From JABDBL01 sp963845445 (GTDB lineage Bacteria; Cyanobacteriota; Vampirovibrionia; Obscuribacterales; Obscuribacteraceae), in NCBI GenBank assembly GCA_963845445.1, contig CAWJSE010000001.1:1-64000 (forward strand): 64,000 nt of DNA. The letters are read 5' to 3'. The translations under genes were made by a program, and so were the position numbers. Below the pieces are notes generated by a model, which saw nothing but the letters and a program-made list of their open reading frames with translations, was not told where the DNA came from and did no database searches. Position 1 is the first letter of the stretch, and each line of letters begins with the position of its first letter. Positions 44,043 through 52,883 of this stretch are shown here, piece by piece.

Positions 44043-45467
44043 ATGTATTTAAAACACTATTTATTGATTTTTCAGTTAGAAGCTTATCGAGTTATGCGCT
44101 TTATGCGCTGGATAGCTAAACACTATGCTGATCTTAAGCCAGAGCCCGCCAAACAGCCCGTATGGACAGCTAAAGCCAAACAACTCTATTGGTTAGCTAT
44201 TTTAATTTTTATAGGCATTTCTATTTGCGCGCTCTGCACATTAAGTATGTTTATGGCAGCTGCAATAATAGTGATTTTGTGGTTCAACATTTATCTTTGT
44301 CTGATATTAGCTCTTGCCGCAATCAAGCCATACGAAATATTAAATCGAATGCGAGTCAAGCAGCAAATAAAAAATAAGATCAAGCGTTTAAAAGAGCTGC
44401 ATCATCTGACCGTCATTGGTATTACCGGCAGTTTTGGTAAAACATCGAGCAAACTGGTCATTGGACAAATACTCCCCAAGTGTCATGTTACGCCGAAGTC
44501 ATACAATACTATGTTTGGCATATTCAAAACAATTGACTACGAATTGAATAAACGTTATAAATTTTTTGTTTGCGAGATGGGTGCCTACAGACGCGGGGAT
44601 GTAAAAGAGTTTTGTGAATTAGTGAGTCCTGACATTGGGGTTTTAACCGGAATCAATGAGCAACATTTAGAAAGATTTGGCTCGATTGAAAATACTATTC
44701 AAGCTAAGTTTGAGATTCTAACTACGCTATCTTCCGGTGGAACAGGCATTGTGAATTTAGACAATGATTTGGTAAAAAATAATCTGCATCGCTTTAAAGA
44801 GACCCTAGAAGGGAAGCGTATATATTTAATCGGCTATTCAGTCAACGGCCATACCAGCCAATACTGCAAAGAGCTAATTGCAATCAAGAGCTGGCGTATC
44901 GAAAATGGAAAATCAATATTTGAACTTCCTTATAAAGACAGAAGCTACACAGTAACAACATCTCTCATAGGTAAAGGGCATCTTTCAAACATTTTGGCAG
45001 CAATTGCTGTAGGACTTTCATGTGGTCAAACTGTAGATGATGTAATCGAGCGAGCAAGCAAAGTTAAACAAATCCCACATAGGCTAGAGCTCAAATCTAT
45101 GGCAGGAATGACAATCTTAGATGATACTTATAGCAGTAACCCTAGCGGCTTTCGCGAAGCTCTGGATACTCTAAAGCAATTTGAGGGGACCAAAGTGTTA
45201 GTCACGCCGGGCATTGTGGAATTGGGCGATAAAGCTGTGGAAATCCACAAAGAAATTGGTTCTCTTGCTGCAAATATCTGTGATGAGATTGTACTTGTGG
45301 GTAATTCTAATAATCTTAATGCCATGAAAGAGGGTATTTTTTCTAGCGGTTACAGTGCCGAAAGAGTAATCCAATTAGCTGGGCGAGCCAAAGTGCAAGA
45401 GTTTTTACGCAATAAAGTTAACACAGTAGTATTAATGGAAAATGATCTACCCGATCAGTACCTATAA
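44043..45467 (+). CDS. Membrane-anchored Mur ligase, MurF-like
   Basis: An N-terminal region with two or three membrane helices (YWLAILIFIGISICALCTLS, then WFNIYLCLILALAAI) replaces the usual MurF substrate domain. It is followed by a Mur ligase core: ATP loop TVIGITGSFGKTSSKLV, then GVLTGINEQHLERFGS, and the C-terminal DDTYSSNPSGFREALDTL, which matches the MurF [DE]-x-Y-N-A-N-P motif. Length is 474 residues. It probably ligates a peptide or amino acid to a UDP-MurNAc-peptide or lipid-linked precursor. Soluble MurF is not seen in this window, so it may replace it. A degenerate copy of its last 105 bases lies 338 bases downstream. Confidence 0.8.
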   Translation: MYLKHYLLIFQLEAYRVMRFMRWIAKHYADLKPEPAKQPVWTAKAKQLYWLAILIFIGISICALCTLSMFMAAAIIVILWFNIYLCLILALAAIKPYEILNRMRVKQQIKNKIKRLKELHHLTVIGITGSFGKTSSKLVIGQILPKCHVTPKSYNTMFGIFKTIDYELNKRYKFFVCEMGAYRRGDVKEFCELVSPDIGVLTGINEQHLERFGSIENTIQAKFEILTTLSSGGTGIVNLDNDLVKNNLHRFKETLEGKRIYLIGYSVNGHTSQYCKELIAIKSWRIENGKSIFELPYKDRSYTVTTSLIGKGHLSNILAAIAVGLSCGQTVDDVIERASKVKQIPHRLELKSMAGMTILDDTYSSNPSGFREALDTLKQFEGTKVLVTPGIVELGDKAVEIHKEIGSLAANICDEIVLVGNSNNLNAMKEGIFSSGYSAERVIQLAGRAKVQEFLRNKVNTVVLMENDLPDQYL

Positions 45468-45700
45468 AGTTACTTTTCTTGCTCTTAGCAAGATCCTGCT
45501 CTCATTTAAATTTTGCCAGGTTTAGCCCAGCTCTTAATTGTTATGCCGACAACTATAGAGATAATGGCTGCTGATAATCTATTTATTTGCCTGCCATTCA
45601 AATTAGAGTAGCTAAAGGTCACATAGTGGTGGTCATTAAAAATGTGCCTTTCCAGAAAATTATTTTATATTTTGCCTCGGATGACTTGCACAGAGGCAAA

Positions 45701-45805
45701 AGAGTGACACAATTAGTTGGACGAGGCGCAGTGAAAGATTTTTTGTGCAATAAAGCTAACACAGTGAAATTAATGGAAAATGATTTACCAGATCAATATT
45801 TATAA
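45701..45805 (+). pseudogene. Duplicated C-terminal fragment of the MurF-like gene
   Basis: The last 35 codons of the MurF-like gene (45363-45467) are repeated here with about 80% base identity by eye, ending in the same LMENDLPDQYL and stop. The upstream part of the surrounding frame (45587-45700) shows no Mur ligase sequence. This looks like the remains of a tandem duplicate whose front has been lost. The gap 45468-45700 holds nothing else I can identify. Confidence 0.75.
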
Positions 45806-45810
45806 AGCGA

Positions 45811-46467
45811 GTGCTAATGATATTTGGGAATGAAAGACTTACTTTTGATAAACGGCTTGCTGATACCATCAAATGGTGTTCTAGAAAGCTAGACCTGATC
45901 GATCTTCATTCTGCCTTGAGATCAAGTGAGTTATTACCTAAAAATCTAGAGTCGATTAAACACGGGGTTTTGATAGAGGGCGGTTTTGAAAATGACAGTA
46001 AATTAGCCCCCTTATTTATGCATTGCAATCCGCATAGATTGCTAAAGGAAGTAGTCAAAAAGAGAGCAGAAATAATTTCCAATAATACAAGTCTAACGCC
46101 CCAAACTACAACTTGGAGGATAAGCGAAGGAAAGCTTCTATGCTGGGATTTTGATATTTATAATGATGATGGTGCCCTCCAGTCTCTAAGTAATGGTTTT
46201 TTCGGATTAAACGACGATCCGCCCTGGGACACATGGGTGCACCATTTCAAAGCGCGCGAGCTTGTAGGCAAGAAAAAAGTAACTAAAGAATATCTTCTTT
46301 GTTGGATACCATATGCATTTATAGAGACTGCCAACGAAGCTATACCAGCTGCCGTTTTTAATAACTTAGTTTGGTTAGATGAGCTGGTTAGGAAACCAGG
46401 GGTCGAGATTCCTAAATGGTTGAAAGAATATGCCAACAATATGATAAAAACTTTTAATAGAGCTTAG
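45811..46467 (+). CDS. Hypothetical protein
   Basis: A 216-218 residue soluble protein of no recognised family; the start is GTG at 45811 or ATG at 45817. Noticeable features are aromatic-rich stretches (TTWRISEGKLLCWDFDIY, and NDDPPWDTWVHHFKA) and KEYLLCWIPYAFIETANEAI. There is no signal peptide, membrane segment or metal motif. It lies directly after the MurF-like tail fragment, so it may have arrived with the rearrangement. Codon use resembles the neighbours. The tryptophan-rich pattern recalls immunity or SUKH-type proteins, but I cannot support that. Confidence 0.55.
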   Translation: MLMIFGNERLTFDKRLADTIKWCSRKLDLIDLHSALRSSELLPKNLESIKHGVLIEGGFENDSKLAPLFMHCNPHRLLKEVVKKRAEIISNNTSLTPQTTTWRISEGKLLCWDFDIYNDDGALQSLSNGFFGLNDDPPWDTWVHHFKARELVGKKKVTKEYLLCWIPYAFIETANEAIPAAVFNNLVWLDELVRKPGVEIPKWLKEYANNMIKTFNRA

Positions 46468-46599
46468 CCTCAGGCTATAGCCAAAAAGATATTCATTTCA
46501 CATACGCCGTCCTTTCAGCAGGCAAATACAGCTGTATTATTAGAAAAATGATATAGAATATTAGGCGTCTGGTTTAAGCGCCAATAGCAGGAGTAAAAA

Positions 46600-47081
46600 A
46601 TGAATCATTTGCCAAAAGGTTTAAATACTGCCACGCCTTATTTGATAATGCATAATGCAGTCGCTGCTGTTGAATTCTATAAAACCGTATTTGGTGCTCA
46701 AGAATTAGTAAAGCTTCCCGGTCCAGACGGTAAGATTGCTCATTGTGAAATAAAATTAGGTGATTCGGTGATTATGCTTGCTGATGAGTTCCCAGGCATA
46801 GTCGCTTTCAGCCCTAAAGCATTGGGCGGATCATCTGTCAGCATATTGTTATACGTCGAAGACGTTGACGCAACTGTAAAAGAGCCTGTGAAGCCGGCGC
46901 GAAGATAATCCAGCCAGTAGAAGATAAGTTTTATGGTGATAGGGCAGGCACATTGATGGACCCCTTCGGGCACCAATGGAATATTGCAACACACAAGGAA
47001 GATGTTAGCCCTGAAGAATTGCAGCGGCGCTCATATGCAATGTGCGAAGACTATACAAGATTGGCAGCACAGGCCGGATAA
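46600..47081 (+). CDS. VOC-family (PhnB/glyoxalase-like) protein, frame interrupted
   Basis: The first frame gives TPYLIMHNAVAAVEFYKTVF, then AHCEIKLGDSVIMLADEFPG, up to VEDVDATVKEPV. The second frame continues with EAGAKIIQPVEDKFYGDRAG, then TLMDPFGHQWNIATHKEDVS. One missing G near 46888-46892 would join them into about 160 residues, the usual length of PhnB-like VOC proteins. These proteins are small metal-binding enzymes or binding proteins, related to glyoxalase and bleomycin-resistance folds. The function is not predictable. Confidence 0.8.
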
Positions 47082-47146
47082 TAAATTTTCATTGGATGGT
47101 GAATTGTGATTCTTAGAGAGAGCAATATAGGACAAAAGGGGTAAAA

Positions 47147-48061
47147 ATGCTTACTTTATTCTTTGGTGGTTTGGTTCTCGTTTTTGTACTTTTAACTCTC
47201 TTCTTAGGACTGTTCACAGTTAGTCAGCAGACGGCAGCAGTAATTGAACGTTTCGGAAAATATTTACGGATTGCCCAGCCTGGCTTGAATTTTAAAGTGC
47301 CCTGGATTGATTATGTCGAAGGCGTGGTTAATTTAAGAGTGCAGCAATTAGATGTCCGGGTAGAAACAAAAACCGAAGACAATGTATTTGTGCATGTGGT
47401 AGTGGCGGTGCAGTACTACGTGCTGCCAGATAAAGTCTACGAGGCTTTCTATAAATTGGAAAATGCTGAGCGTCAAATCACCTCATTCGTCTTTGATGCT
47501 GTAAGAGCGCGCGTCCCTAAAATTAAACTTGATGATGTCTTTGAGAAAAAAGACGAAATAGCAGATGTGGTTAGAACAGAGCTTACAGACACAATGGACC
47601 AATTCGGTTATGGCATTGTCAAAGCCCTGGTTACAGATATCGACCCAGACGCTAAAGTAAAGATAGCCATGAATGAAATTAATGCAGCTACTCGAGAAAG
47701 AGTGGCCGCCAACGAGCGTGGTGAAGCAGAAAGAATTTTGATGGTGAAACGCGCACAAGCTGAGGCAGAAACAAAGGCGCTACAAGGTCGCGGTATAGCT
47801 GATCAAAGACGCGCTATTGTAGAAGGTCTGCGTGATTCGGTTGAACAGTTTACACACAGCATTGAAGGGGCTAAAGCCCAAGACGTAATGTCGCTTGTTC
47901 TAATGACACAATTTTTTGATACTCTGAAGGATATTGGGGCCAATTCAAGAAGCAATACTATTTTTGTGCCACACTCTCCTGGGGGTATGACTGAAATTTA
48001 TCAGCAGTTGCTAACCGCGCTTATGAACAATAGCCAGCTGCCACCGCCACCTAGCCGCTAA
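47147..48061 (+). CDS. SPFH/Band 7 domain membrane protein
   Basis: The N-terminal helix (FFGGLVLVFVLLTLFLGLF) anchors a Band 7 domain: SQQTAAVIERFGKYLRIAQP, then GLNFKVPWIDYVEGVVNLR and VVAVQYYVLPDKVYEAFYKL. A helical region rich in E/A/R follows (AANERGEAERILMVKRAQAE), then a short C-terminal domain ending in LPPPPSR. The sequence resembles the HIR/slipin-type branch. Such proteins scaffold membrane microdomains or proteases. The ribosome site AAGGGG lies 5 bases before the ATG. It converges with ddl. Confidence 0.9.
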   Translation: MLTLFFGGLVLVFVLLTLFLGLFTVSQQTAAVIERFGKYLRIAQPGLNFKVPWIDYVEGVVNLRVQQLDVRVETKTEDNVFVHVVVAVQYYVLPDKVYEAFYKLENAERQITSFVFDAVRARVPKIKLDDVFEKKDEIADVVRTELTDTMDQFGYGIVKALVTDIDPDAKVKIAMNEINAATRERVAANERGEAERILMVKRAQAEAETKALQGRGIADQRRAIVEGLRDSVEQFTHSIEGAKAQDVMSLVLMTQFFDTLKDIGANSRSNTIFVPHSPGGMTEIYQQLLTALMNNSQLPPPPSR

Positions 48062-48090
48062 AATACCTATTTCCAGATCAGCAATACGAG

Positions 48091-49149
48091 CTAAGCGATC
48101 ACTTCTTGTTTTCTAGATACACCGTGTTCGATCAGAGCTAATTCTATGAGCTTATCAAAAAATGCTGCCGGACTCATGCCTGCCTCAGCAGCTTGGTGAA
48201 ATACCATGGTGGAAGGAGTTACCCCTGGCAAAGTATTGGGCTCGTTAATATATAATTTTCTCTCTTTGGTATCCCAGAAACCATCGATGCGCGAGTATAC
48301 ACGCAAATTCATGGCTTTATATGCTTTGACAAAGTCGTCTTGCATCTTTTTAACGTCTTCTTCAGGCACTCTGGGTGGTGTGATCATCTGAGCATCACCG
48401 GGTAAGAATTTTTCCTCTAGAGTAAGAAAATCGCCCTTAAACGGCGTTTCGGTAGGCAAAAGAGCTACTGGATGCTCGTTACCTATAACCACACAGGTCA
48501 CTTCCATCATATGCATGAATTTTTCAATCATAACGACGTCGTCCCATCTTAAAGCTTCTTGGATGGCAGGCTTTATTTGAGCTTTATTATTGACTTTTGA
48601 AATACCGGTGCTGCAACCCTCTCTAGATGGTTTAACCACACAAGGGAAACCAAAGTCTTGCTCTATGGTCTTTTCTATTTCGGAAAGATTTTCTTCCAGT
48701 TCTTCTTTGCGTACAACTAAATGAGGGGGATAGTTTAGTCCAGCAGCGCGCAGTAATTGTTTCTGAAAAATTTTGTCCATGCCAATTGCTGCACCGATAA
48801 TGCGTGGACCATTATATGGAATTTCCAAAATCTCAAGCAAACCTTGCAAAGCACCATCTTCCACATACTTTCCGTGCAAACCTAGAAAACAAAAATCCAC
48901 TTGGTTCTTTAAATCTTCAAAGTAAATGCGTTTGCCGTCGGAATCCAAACACTTCTCTATATCTGCAGTAGCGTTCATCCATAACAGACGCTCGGCAATT
49001 GCATAAAATTTCAGATCATAACTTACATAAATAGGAATGATGTGATATTTGCTACTGTCTAAGCTGTTATAGATATGCCGTCCGCTTTCTAAGGAAATTT
49101 CTTTCTCAGAAGAGCACCCACCAAAAAGAACTCCTACTTTCATAGTCAT
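48091..49149 (-). CDS. ddl: D-alanine-D-alanine ligase
   Basis: This 352-residue ATP-grasp enzyme has VLFGGCSSEKEISLESG with the conserved E-S pair, LHGKYVEDGALQG with the active-site histidine, and PCVVKPSREGCSTGISKV. It also has the arginine in VYSRIDGF and the metal/omega-loop segment INEPNTLPGVTPSTMVF. It makes D-Ala-D-Ala for peptidoglycan precursors. All residues I can place from the E. coli enzyme are kept, so this is the better candidate for the working Ddl. The start is 2 bases after the stop of a second ddl-like gene. Confidence 0.9.
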   Translation of the reverse strand: MTMKVGVLFGGCSSEKEISLESGRHIYNSLDSSKYHIIPIYVSYDLKFYAIAERLLWMNATADIEKCLDSDGKRIYFEDLKNQVDFCFLGLHGKYVEDGALQGLLEILEIPYNGPRIIGAAIGMDKIFQKQLLRAAGLNYPPHLVVRKEELEENLSEIEKTIEQDFGFPCVVKPSREGCSTGISKVNNKAQIKPAIQEALRWDDVVMIEKFMHMMEVTCVVIGNEHPVALLPTETPFKGDFLTLEEKFLPGDAQMITPPRVPEEDVKKMQDDFVKAYKAMNLRVYSRIDGFWDTKERKLYINEPNTLPGVTPSTMVFHQAAEAGMSPAAFFDKLIELALIEHGVSRKQEVIA

Positions 49150-49151
49150 AA

Positions 49152-50276
49152 TTATAATACTCCCACTTTCTCGGCATGCACAGCCATGCCCAAGTCAATA
49201 ATGGTAGAAATGAAAGTGCGGGGGTTAAATTTAACTCCTCCTTTTCCTTTCATACCGCCTTTAGCCTTTATTGGAATATCCTGCAAGGAAGCTTGCTGAA
49301 ATACGTATGATGAGGGCACCATTATAGTTCCTGTGTGGGGTTCGCTAATATACACCGTCTCTTTGTCTTTCAAGAAACCATCAACCCGTCCGTACCCTTG
49401 TATATTCAGCATCCGATATACTTTTACGGCAATATCTTGAATCTCTTTAATTTTTGCTTCCGGTGCGCGAATTGGCGTGTGGTAGACTGCTTGTCCAGGC
49501 ATATATTTGTTTTCGTAAGTAAAAATATCGCCGGCAAATTCGACTTCTGAGGGTAGCATTGCAACGGGCTCTTCGCCGCCAACTACTACACACATAAACT
49601 CTTGTGCTTTAATAAATTCTTCAATGAGCAATTCATCGTCCCACTTAAATGCTTCCTCTAGAGCTGTAGCCAACTTATCAGCGCTGCGCACAGAGGATAC
49701 GCCAATGCTTGAGCCCTCAGCTACCGGTTTGACTATAACTGGAAAACCGAAGCGACTTTCTATTTCTTCAATTACCGACTCAATTGTGCGCGTCTTACCA
49801 TAATCGGCTCTATAAAGAAGAATGTCTTCGGCAACTGTTATGCCATTCGCCCGCAAAAAGCGCTTGTGGACGCCTTTGTGCATACAAACTGCTGAAGACA
49901 AAATACCAGAACCAGAATAAGGAACTTTCACCAACTCTAATACACCCTGTATTGCACCATCTTCGCCATATTTTCCTAGCAAAGCTATAAAAGCAAAATC
50001 AATTATATTAGAGAGCTCTTCAAAACGTATATGCTGCGCAGAAGCTTCCAGTTTTTCTTCTACATCCTTGGTGGTATTCATCAGCACCAGCTTTGGTGGC
50101 AGGCGCCAAATCAAACCAGAATAGCTCATATATAAGGGGATAGCTTCAAATTTCGATGAGTCCAGCAGGTTTAGCACATACCTACCTGTAGCCAGGGATA
50201 CTTCCTTTTCTGCTGATTTGCCACCAAAGAAAACGCCCACTTTGAGTTTTTTCTTTTGATTTTCTATTTCTGTCAC
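49152..50276 (-). CDS. Ddl-like ATP-grasp ligase with altered active site
   Basis: A 374-residue paralogue of the adjacent ddl. It keeps VFFGGKSAEKEVSLATG, FPVIVKPVAEGSSIGVSSV and YGRVDGFLKD. The active-site His is replaced (LLGKYGEDGAIQG instead of LHG). The metal/omega-loop segment reads ISEPHTGTIMVPSSYVF instead of INEPNTLPG, so the metal-binding Asn becomes His and the proline-glycine turn is lost. An extra Gly/Lys stretch (KAKGGMKGKGGVKF) precedes the last helix. It may make a different dipeptide or depsipeptide, or act with the normal Ddl. It is upstream of ddl in the same operon. Confidence 0.8.
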   Translation of the reverse strand: MTEIENQKKKLKVGVFFGGKSAEKEVSLATGRYVLNLLDSSKFEAIPLYMSYSGLIWRLPPKLVLMNTTKDVEEKLEASAQHIRFEELSNIIDFAFIALLGKYGEDGAIQGVLELVKVPYSGSGILSSAVCMHKGVHKRFLRANGITVAEDILLYRADYGKTRTIESVIEEIESRFGFPVIVKPVAEGSSIGVSSVRSADKLATALEEAFKWDDELLIEEFIKAQEFMCVVVGGEEPVAMLPSEVEFAGDIFTYENKYMPGQAVYHTPIRAPEAKIKEIQDIAVKVYRMLNIQGYGRVDGFLKDKETVYISEPHTGTIMVPSSYVFQQASLQDIPIKAKGGMKGKGGVKFNPRTFISTIIDLGMAVHAEKVGVL

Positions 50277-50503
50277 CTCGACCCCTCTTTAAACTAATAG
50301 CCAAAATTTGACGTTGTCAATATAGACTTATTATCTTAACCTGTATTTTAGCGCGATATTGATTGCTCCCAGTAAGAAAACGGTTAAAACCTATCCACTC
50401 AATGTCATAAAGTCTGACAAGAATGTAAGAGATTCATCCAATCTTGAGCATAGCTTGGATCCATAATAATTTTGTCGCGAACAAAAAACTATGGAGAGTA
50501 AAA

Positions 50504-50965
50504 ATGCCAGGTATCATTCCGGTTGTGCTTTTAACAATTTCAAACATATTCATGACTTTTGCGTGGTATGGGCATCTTCGCTTTAAATCTTCTCCTATTT
50601 GGGAAGCTATTTTGTTCAGTTGGTTAATCGCTTCTTTAGAATATTGTTTTCAGGTGCCAGCCAATCGTCTAGGTAGTTATCATTTCACTACTGCGCAGCT
50701 AAAGATAATTCAAGAAGTTATAACATTGGTTGTATTTTCGATTTTTTCTGTTCTTTATCTAAAAGAACAATTGCGCTGGAATTATCTTGTAGCATTCGTT
50801 TTTCTGATGGCAGCAGTATGCCTAGTTTTTATAAACTTCAAAGACCCAGTTATCGCTCACAAAATTAGCAATTCGAATGCCTCAATAGAGGAAACGTTGT
50901 TGGGTAGAGTAAAGACAAATGAGAACACCTCTAAGCAATATCTTGGCAGGACTGATAGTGCATAA
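50504..50965 (+). CDS. DUF486 (DMT-related) membrane protein with C-terminal extension
   Basis: From ATG 50504 (GGAGAG 5 bases upstream) the protein has four hydrophobic segments: IIPVVLLTISNIFMTFAWYG, AILFSWLIASLEYCFQVPAN, IIQEVITLVVFSIFSVLYL and WNYLVAFVFLMAAVCLVFI. LEYCFQVPANRLG is characteristic of DUF486, a drug/metabolite-transporter relative of unknown substrate. The family usually stops near FINFK; here about 38 further residues (ISNSNASIEETLLG, and so on) are added. The extra tail overlaps a fragment of another transporter gene and looks like read-through into decayed DNA. Confidence 0.8.
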   Translation: MPGIIPVVLLTISNIFMTFAWYGHLRFKSSPIWEAILFSWLIASLEYCFQVPANRLGSYHFTTAQLKIIQEVITLVVFSIFSVLYLKEQLRWNYLVAFVFLMAAVCLVFINFKDPVIAHKISNSNASIEETLLGRVKTNENTSKQYLGRTDSA

Positions 50966-51065
50966 TGCCGGTTACAATGTAGGCTTTGCTTCATTGGCTA
51001 CAATAGCTTTAATTGGCATAATAGTTTGTTATTTCGGGCTTAATGAAACTATGACAAAGGTTTGA
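50919..51065 (+). pseudogene. MFS-transporter C-terminal remnant
   Basis: A 48-codon frame encodes RTPLSNILAGLIVHNAGYNV, then GFASLATIALIGIIVCYFGLNETM. This resembles the last two helices of a major-facilitator transporter (a G-Y-x-x-x-F-x-x-x-A pattern ending in N-E-T). The stop of the frame is 26 bases before the NtrC-like gene. No upstream MFS sequence is present, so it is a leftover of a deleted gene. Confidence 0.5.
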
Positions 51066-51091
51066 AGTTAATAAGTTGAGAGTCAAATAAA

Positions 51092-52350
51092 ATGGCAAAA
51101 ATCCTTCTTCTTACCGACAAGATCCAAAGAGTCTTAATTGAGACTTTGAACAAACTAAAACATAAAGTCCTGGAAATAGAGTCTCCCGACCTGTTAATCA
51201 ACGACTTAAAAGATAACGACACAGATTTAGTGATCATCGACCAAAACAATACAAAATTTGCTCTAAAATCACTGGAGCTGGTAAAGAGCAGTAGTCTTTC
51301 AAATAACATTCCCGTGATTATGATAACTTCTGCGGCAAATAGTAACGAAATAATTGAAGCAATGAGATTAGGTGCTTTCGATCATTTAAATAGTCCATCG
51401 CAAATTGAAGAATTGCAAAGTGTAATATATAGAGCCACTACAAAACCAAAACAAAATATTGGATCTGACCCAAATCAAATAGACGAAGACTTTTTGTTAG
51501 GGTTAAGTCCGGTTATGCGCCAAATTGAAAAGGTCATGGGTATGGCAGCCGCTTGTGATGCCACAGTACTAATTATTGGCGAAACTGGCACTGGTAAAGA
51601 TACAGTCTCTCGCACAATTCACAGACATAGCATGCATAAGGCAGAGCCATTAACTATATTAGATTGCACTGCTGTTCCCGAAGACTATCAGTCGTTTCAA
51701 TCCCTACTTCCGGGACGCAAAGGCACGGTAATTCTTGATGAAATAGGCGATTTAAATTCGCAAATGCAAGCGATGTTAGTGCGCGCTCTTAAAGAAGCAC
51801 CAATAAGACATGCTCCTGATAAAATAGCGAATGTCCGTATAATAGCTACTACTCAATATGATCTTGTGAATATGGTCAAAGAAAAGCGCTTTAGAGAAGA
51901 TCTTTATTATCGCTTGAACGTGCTATCAATAATCTTACCGCCGTTGAGAGAGCGTGGATCCGATATTCTTGTTTTGGCAGAAGCTTTTTAGCTCAAGCGC
52001 GTCCAGAAGAGCCTAAGAAATTGAGCAGCGCTGCTGCTAAACGATTACTTGAATATGAGTGGCCAGGTAATGTGAGGGAGCTGCAAAATTTAATGTACCA
52101 CCTAACAGCTACAGTACGCTCCTTAATCATCAATGATACAGACTTGGATTCCGTTAGGAAGCCAAAAACAAATGAAGAAAACGAGTTAGAAGATCTAGAC
52201 TATTACAAGAATATAGCAGGTATGGAGAAGCAGTTATTAAAAAAAGCCTTGGAAAAATCCAATGGCAGTCGTATAGAAGCGGCCCGATTACTCGGCATAA
52301 ATCGGCAGCTTTTATATGCCAAGTTAAAGGCTCACCGACTAATGAGTTAA
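51092..52350 (+). CDS. NtrC-like response regulator lacking GAFTGA, frame interrupted
   Basis: Domains: REC (about 1-120), AAA+ (about 130-300) and a Fis-type helix-turn-helix. REC keeps the aspartate in DLVIIDQNN, but the usual lysine is replaced (FDHLNSPSQ). AAA+ has Walker A IIGETGTGKDTVSRTIH and Walker B VILDEIGDL, but the segment between LDCTAVPED and GRKGTVILDE is short and has no GAFTGA loop. The end of AAA+ changes frame at the T run 51985-51989; adding one T gives EAFLAQARPEEPKKLS, then LLEYEWPGNVRELQNL. The C-terminus (EAARLLGINRQLLYAKLK) is the DNA-binding helix. Without GAFTGA it probably does not act on sigma-54. Confidence 0.82.
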
Positions 52351-52370
52351 GCCAGGCGGAGGTATGCGAA

Positions 52371-52883
52371 ATGTCACCACACAAAGAATCTGAAATCAAT
52401 AAACACAAAAAGGGGCACCATAATGTTGCTCATCAAGAATTCAACACTCCTGAAAATGCTATAAAATCTGTTGATACTTGTCGAAATTCGCTGCATTCGC
52501 TTGCTCCGGGTGCCGTATGGAGTCATCTCACCCACCACGGAGATTTTGATCTGAAAGGCTCTTTTAAAATAGCCGGAGAGATAGTGTTAGTTCTTCATTT
52601 TAGTCCTCAGGATGGCAGTATTCTGCCTAAGGGTTTGCACGGCTTAGGACGAGGAGAACCAGGTATTGTTCCCCTAGTTGAAAAAAAATTAGAGCAAATA
52701 AAAGCCGAATTTTTTGTTCTTGATGGAGCTGAATTCCGCGAGCCCGAGTCATGTTGGGCTATCCCTATCGCCTATCAAGGGAGAATAATAGGCCATATGA
52801 AAGTATCGGCTGATGGAAAGAAAATATTGCGCGATAAAAAAGCTACCGAAGAATTAGCTGCATCAAACCAAGATAAAGTCTAA
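52371..52883 (+). CDS. Hypothetical soluble protein
   Basis: A 170-residue protein from ATG 52371, 20 bases after the NtrC-like gene. The His/Lys-rich N-terminus (NKHKKGHHNVAHQEF) is followed by a likely alpha/beta domain: GAVWSHLTHHGDFDLKGSFK, then EIVLVLHFSPQDGSILPKGL. The tail contains CWAIPIAYQGRIIGHMKVS. No signal peptide or catalytic motif. It is probably co-transcribed with the regulator and converges with the Ser/Thr kinase gene, but I cannot assign a function. Confidence 0.55.
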   Translation: MSPHKESEINKHKKGHHNVAHQEFNTPENAIKSVDTCRNSLHSLAPGAVWSHLTHHGDFDLKGSFKIAGEIVLVLHFSPQDGSILPKGLHGLGRGEPGIVPLVEKKLEQIKAEFFVLDGAEFREPESCWAIPIAYQGRIIGHMKVSADGKKILRDKKATEELAASNQDKV

